Below are positions 62,094-64,000 of a stretch of DNA of 64,000 bases, piece by piece (the first letter of the stretch is position 1; each line of letters begins with the position of its first letter). The stretch is taken from NCBI GenBank assembly GCA_900540475.1, contig UQGG01000037.1, positions 1 to 64,000 on the forward strand. Direction: 5' to 3'. The notes under the pieces were generated by a model, which saw only the letters and a list, made by a program, of their open reading frames with translations, searched no databases and was not told the origin of the DNA. A program made the position numbers and the translations under genes. Source of the DNA: an uncultured Robinsoniella sp. (GTDB lineage: Bacteria; Bacillota; Clostridia; Lachnospirales; Lachnospiraceae).

Positions 62094-62408
62094 TTATAAT
62101 AAAAAAATATGGCTGATTGCAAGTATACAACGTAATGCAGAAACGCCTAATCGAATATTATGTTCCATACTGTGCTTGTCTTCTTCATTGCTAGAGTTGT
62201 ATTTTCTTGAGGTGACGAGATTCGTAGTTTGTGGGTAGTATTCAAATAACAATAGAAAAATGTATAGGAATGTTAGAAAACCAATCATAAATATATGATC
62301 TTCTTTGGTGAAAATTCCTGTAAATAGTAAAAAATAAGCAAGGCAGATTATTGTAAAGCTAACTATACTTAAAAGTTTCTCAAATTTTGAATAGGGAAGC
62401 TTGGTCAT
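62094..62408 (-). CDS. Hypothetical three-helix membrane protein
   Basis: 104 residues with helices at about 10-30, 37-57 and 88-104. AAGGAGT is seven bases before the ATG. It precedes the split membrane gene with a 36-base gap. No family recognised. The stretch 62409-62792 holds no gene I can support. Confidence 0.5.
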   Translation of the reverse strand: MTKLPYSKFEKLLSIVSFTIICLAYFLLFTGIFTKEDHIFMIGFLTFLYIFLLLFEYYPQTTNLVTSRKYNSSNEEDKHSMEHNIRLGVSALRCILAISHIFLL

Positions 62409-62792
62409 AATATCAACTCCTTTTTTATTTTATTATAGAAGAGACTACTATGAATAGCAAGTTTTTGGCATAAGATATAGTAAATACTGGTTGATATATA
62501 GCATCACTTATTAAACTATAGATACTATAATTTGGCAGAATATATCCGTATTTTATTATAGCAAATATAAAATTAAATGTTAAGCGCTTCAGTAATATAT
62601 TGGTGCAAATATAGGTGCCAATATTCTTTTGTAAATTTTAGAATCTTTATCTGTAAGATGCGATCTTCTTATAGAATATCATTCAACAGGGATTCCATAC
62701 TACCACCAGCAAATCCAAGTTATATTGAGCCTACCTTTCCGCCTTTCAATTTAGTCGTTATATCAGACTTATATTTATGGCATCATATTTAC

Positions 62793-63745
62793 CTATTTAC
62801 TAACCTTAACCGTCTTGCTCTGTCCCTTACCTTTAAATAGTGTGGTGTATTTCTTTACTTTACTTTTAGGAACCTTTATCATAGCCTGACTGTTTATCAT
62901 CTTCAGCGCAGAACTGCCAACTTTTATCAGTGCAGTTCCTTTAATCGTGATTTTTTTCAAATTCTTACAATTATAGAATGCCTTGCTTCCCAGCGTTTTA
63001 ATACGCGATGGAAGAGTAATACTCTTTAATCTGGTACATCCTGAGAAAACACTATTTCCGACAGTAGTTGTATAATTACCAAATGTCATTGTCTTCAGAT
63101 TTTTACAACCGTAAAACAGTTCCTCTTTAATAGAAGTAATTTTAGTCGGCAACTTCACTTTTTTAAGATTGGAGCAGCCACGGAATGCGGCTTTTCCGAT
63201 TTCATTAACTTTACTGCCGAAGTTTACACTTGTGAGTGCTGAACAGTTGTAGAATGCTCTGTCTCCGATGGATGTAACATATTTAACATGTTTATGGTCT
63301 TAAGTTTCTTATTTGATTTAAAGGCATTATTCACGATACTTGTTACCGTAAAGACGTAGGTATTGAGTTTTATTGTGTCAGGAATCGTGAGTTTCGTTTT
63401 TTGGTTGTTGACGGGTGCGATTACCTGGACTGTACCACCGTTTGTATCTGATGTCAGGACTTTATATCTGAAACTGCCTGAGATATATTCCTGAGATGGG
63501 TATGGAACAGCATAGCTGCCATTGTCTTTGAAGTTTATTCCACGCCGTTAGGTATATTGTAGACTCCTCCGATAGGATTAATATTGTCAAATAGATAATC
63601 TCCAATACTGGTAATACCATCTTTAATAATAATTTTGTAATGTTTTCCTAAGCGAAATGGGTTTGTATATTTTCCACTTGGATCAAAACCATCCTGATCA
63701 AAATCAAAGGTATCTCCTTCGCAGGAGCATTCTCAATTTTTTTAA
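62793..63745 (-). pseudogene. BspA-like LRR_5 surface protein gene, frameshifted
   Basis: Reading the minus strand from about 63745: FDFDQDGFDPSGKYTNPFRL and DGITSIGDYLF; a frameshift near 63537; GSYAVPYPSQEYISGSFRYK...IPDTIKLNTYVF...SIVNNAFKSNKKLKTINM; a second shift near 63285; then LRR_5 repeats (VTSIGDRAFYNCSALTSV, EIGKAAFRGCSNLKKVKLP, and so on) to a proper C-terminal VPKSKVKKYTTLFKGKG and stop at 62793. LRR_5 (BspA) proteins are surface adhesins common in gut Clostridia. The 5' end, including any signal peptide, is missing at the island border. Confidence 0.75.
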
Positions 63746-63771
63746 ACATACATGAAGATATATTAATTAGG

Positions 63772-63793
63772 GAATCTTACAAATGTGTAATCT
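63772..63793 (+). repeat. Right 22-bp direct repeat (attR-like)
   Basis: Identical to 52450-52471. Here it forms the upstream part of the transporter promoter and supplies the TTACAAATGTGTAA box at 63777-63790. Confidence 0.85.
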
Positions 63794-63829
63794 AAATGTC
63801 ACCTATATGCAAGCTAATCATGTTATGCT
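63777..63829 (+). promoter_or_regulatory. BceR-like operator and promoter of the truncated ABC operon
   Basis: TTACA-AATG-TGTAA (63777-63790) is followed after exactly 34 bases by TATGCT (63824-63829), the same geometry as at 43242-43294. The bases TCTAAATGTCAC after the box match TCTTAGAGTCAC there at nine of twelve positions. Confidence 0.6.
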
Positions 63830-63880
63830 ATACCCATCGAATGAAAGCCTGTTTAACATGCTTTGGAAAGGTGGATTTAA

Positions 63881-64000
63881 ATGAACTTATTAGAAGTAAA
63901 AGAATTATACAAAACCTATGGAAGCGGTGAGACGGCTGTGGAAGCGCTGAAAAATGTGTCTTTTTCCGTTCCGAAGGGCCAGTTTGTTGCGGTTGTGGGC
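63881..64000 (+). CDS. ABC transporter ATPase, BceA-like (3' end outside the window)
   Basis: The first 40 codons read MNLLEVKELYKTYGSGETAV, then EALKNVSFSVPKGQFVAVVG, up to the start of Walker A. AAAGGTGG precedes the ATG. The family is the MacB/BceA group. By order and operator it is the likely partner of the regulator and kinase at 50727-52468, now 11.3 kb away. Confidence 0.8.
   Translation, partial: MNLLEVKELYKTYGSGETAVEALKNVSFSVPKGQFVAVVG

Larger units (their letters stand above)
52450..63793. mobile_element. Putative 11.3-kb integrated and decaying genomic island
   Basis: Bounded by identical 22-bp direct repeats; the left copy is the 3' end of a gene, as is usual for site-specific integration that leaves its target gene intact. 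Inside, the DNA is AT-rich and gene-poor, and it carries phage-type lysis genes, several frameshifted genes and unknown small membrane proteins, unlike the tightly packed operons outside. No intact integrase is present; a degraded minus-strand fragment lies near the left end. The alternative is a recombination product of a duplicated operator. Confidence 0.65.

Noticed and set aside
62577..62840. Plus-strand frame of 87 codons overlapping the end of the BspA-like remnant
   Set aside because: No ribosome site, and partly antisense to a recognised LRR_5 sequence.

Overview
The window looks like the chromosome of a low-to-middle GC gut Clostridia, most likely Lachnospiraceae (Blautia, Robinsoniella or Hungatella-like). 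This rests on AGGAGG-type ribosome sites, Firmicutes protein families (SdpRI, Bce-type modules, a vanG-type operon, a CD3324-type HTH protein, BspA-type LRR repeats) and large secreted glycosidases with Ig-like and FN3 tails. It contains no rRNA, tRNA, CRISPR array or intact transposase or integrase that I can see. Genus assignment is inference.

Layout. (1) 0-7.4 kb: an AAA-ATPase/PD-DExK protein, a compact type I toxin-antitoxin locus with convergent promoters, a GT39-type membrane glycosyltransferase, and an overlapping pair of an AraC-GNAT fusion and a HelD-like helicase. (2) 7.4-8.1 kb: non-coding DNA with a large inverted-repeat element and a small coiled-coil gene. (3) 8.2-13.4 kb: a 1739-residue secreted glycosidase. 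(4) 13.6-16.0 kb (minus): an ABC permease and an XRE-HTH/ABC-ATPase fusion. (5) 16.2-22.3 kb (minus): a vanG-type D-Ala-D-Ser operon in the order vanR-vanS-ligase-vanXY-vanT, with VanR-like boxes and a terminator-like hairpin in the leader of the ligase gene. (6) 22.6-33.7 kb: a sugar ABC importer, a GH36 alpha-galactosidase, an AraC regulator and a GH106-like secreted glycosidase. (7) 33.8-41.3 kb: an amidase-domain protein, a VanY-like carboxypeptidase, a short UvrA paralogue divergent from a double-headed MerR regulator, a CD3324-like HTH protein and a DbpA-type RNA helicase. (8) 41.4-47.1 kb: a two-component system with two ABC ATPases and one large FtsX permease. (9) 47.1-50.6 kb: PhzF, CbiZ and an SdpR/SdpI pair with a clear double operator. 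(10) 50.7-52.5 kb: a second two-component system.

The most notable structure is 52.45-63.79 kb. An AT-rich, decaying block of hypothetical genes, phage-lysis remnants and a broken BspA-like gene sits between two copies of the same 22-bp sequence. The left copy is the 3' end of a Bce-type histidine kinase gene. The right copy lies just upstream of an ABC-transporter ATPase gene cut by the window end. The simplest reading is that an 11.3-kb element integrated between a Bce-type sensor system and its own transporter. The repeated sequence contains a BceR-like operator (TTACA-N4-TGTAA). A matching operator stands at exactly the same distance from the -10 box in front of the other Bce-type transporter at 43.3 kb.

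Together the genes describe a cell-envelope defence and carbohydrate-scavenging region: glycopeptide resistance by precursor remodelling, two or three antimicrobial-peptide sensing and efflux modules, an Sdp-type immunity pair, peptidoglycan-trimming enzymes, and a galactoside/rhamnoside degradation locus. Two promoters of the sugar-degradation genes share an identical 10-mer at the same spacing, which suggests one activator for genes 14 kb apart.
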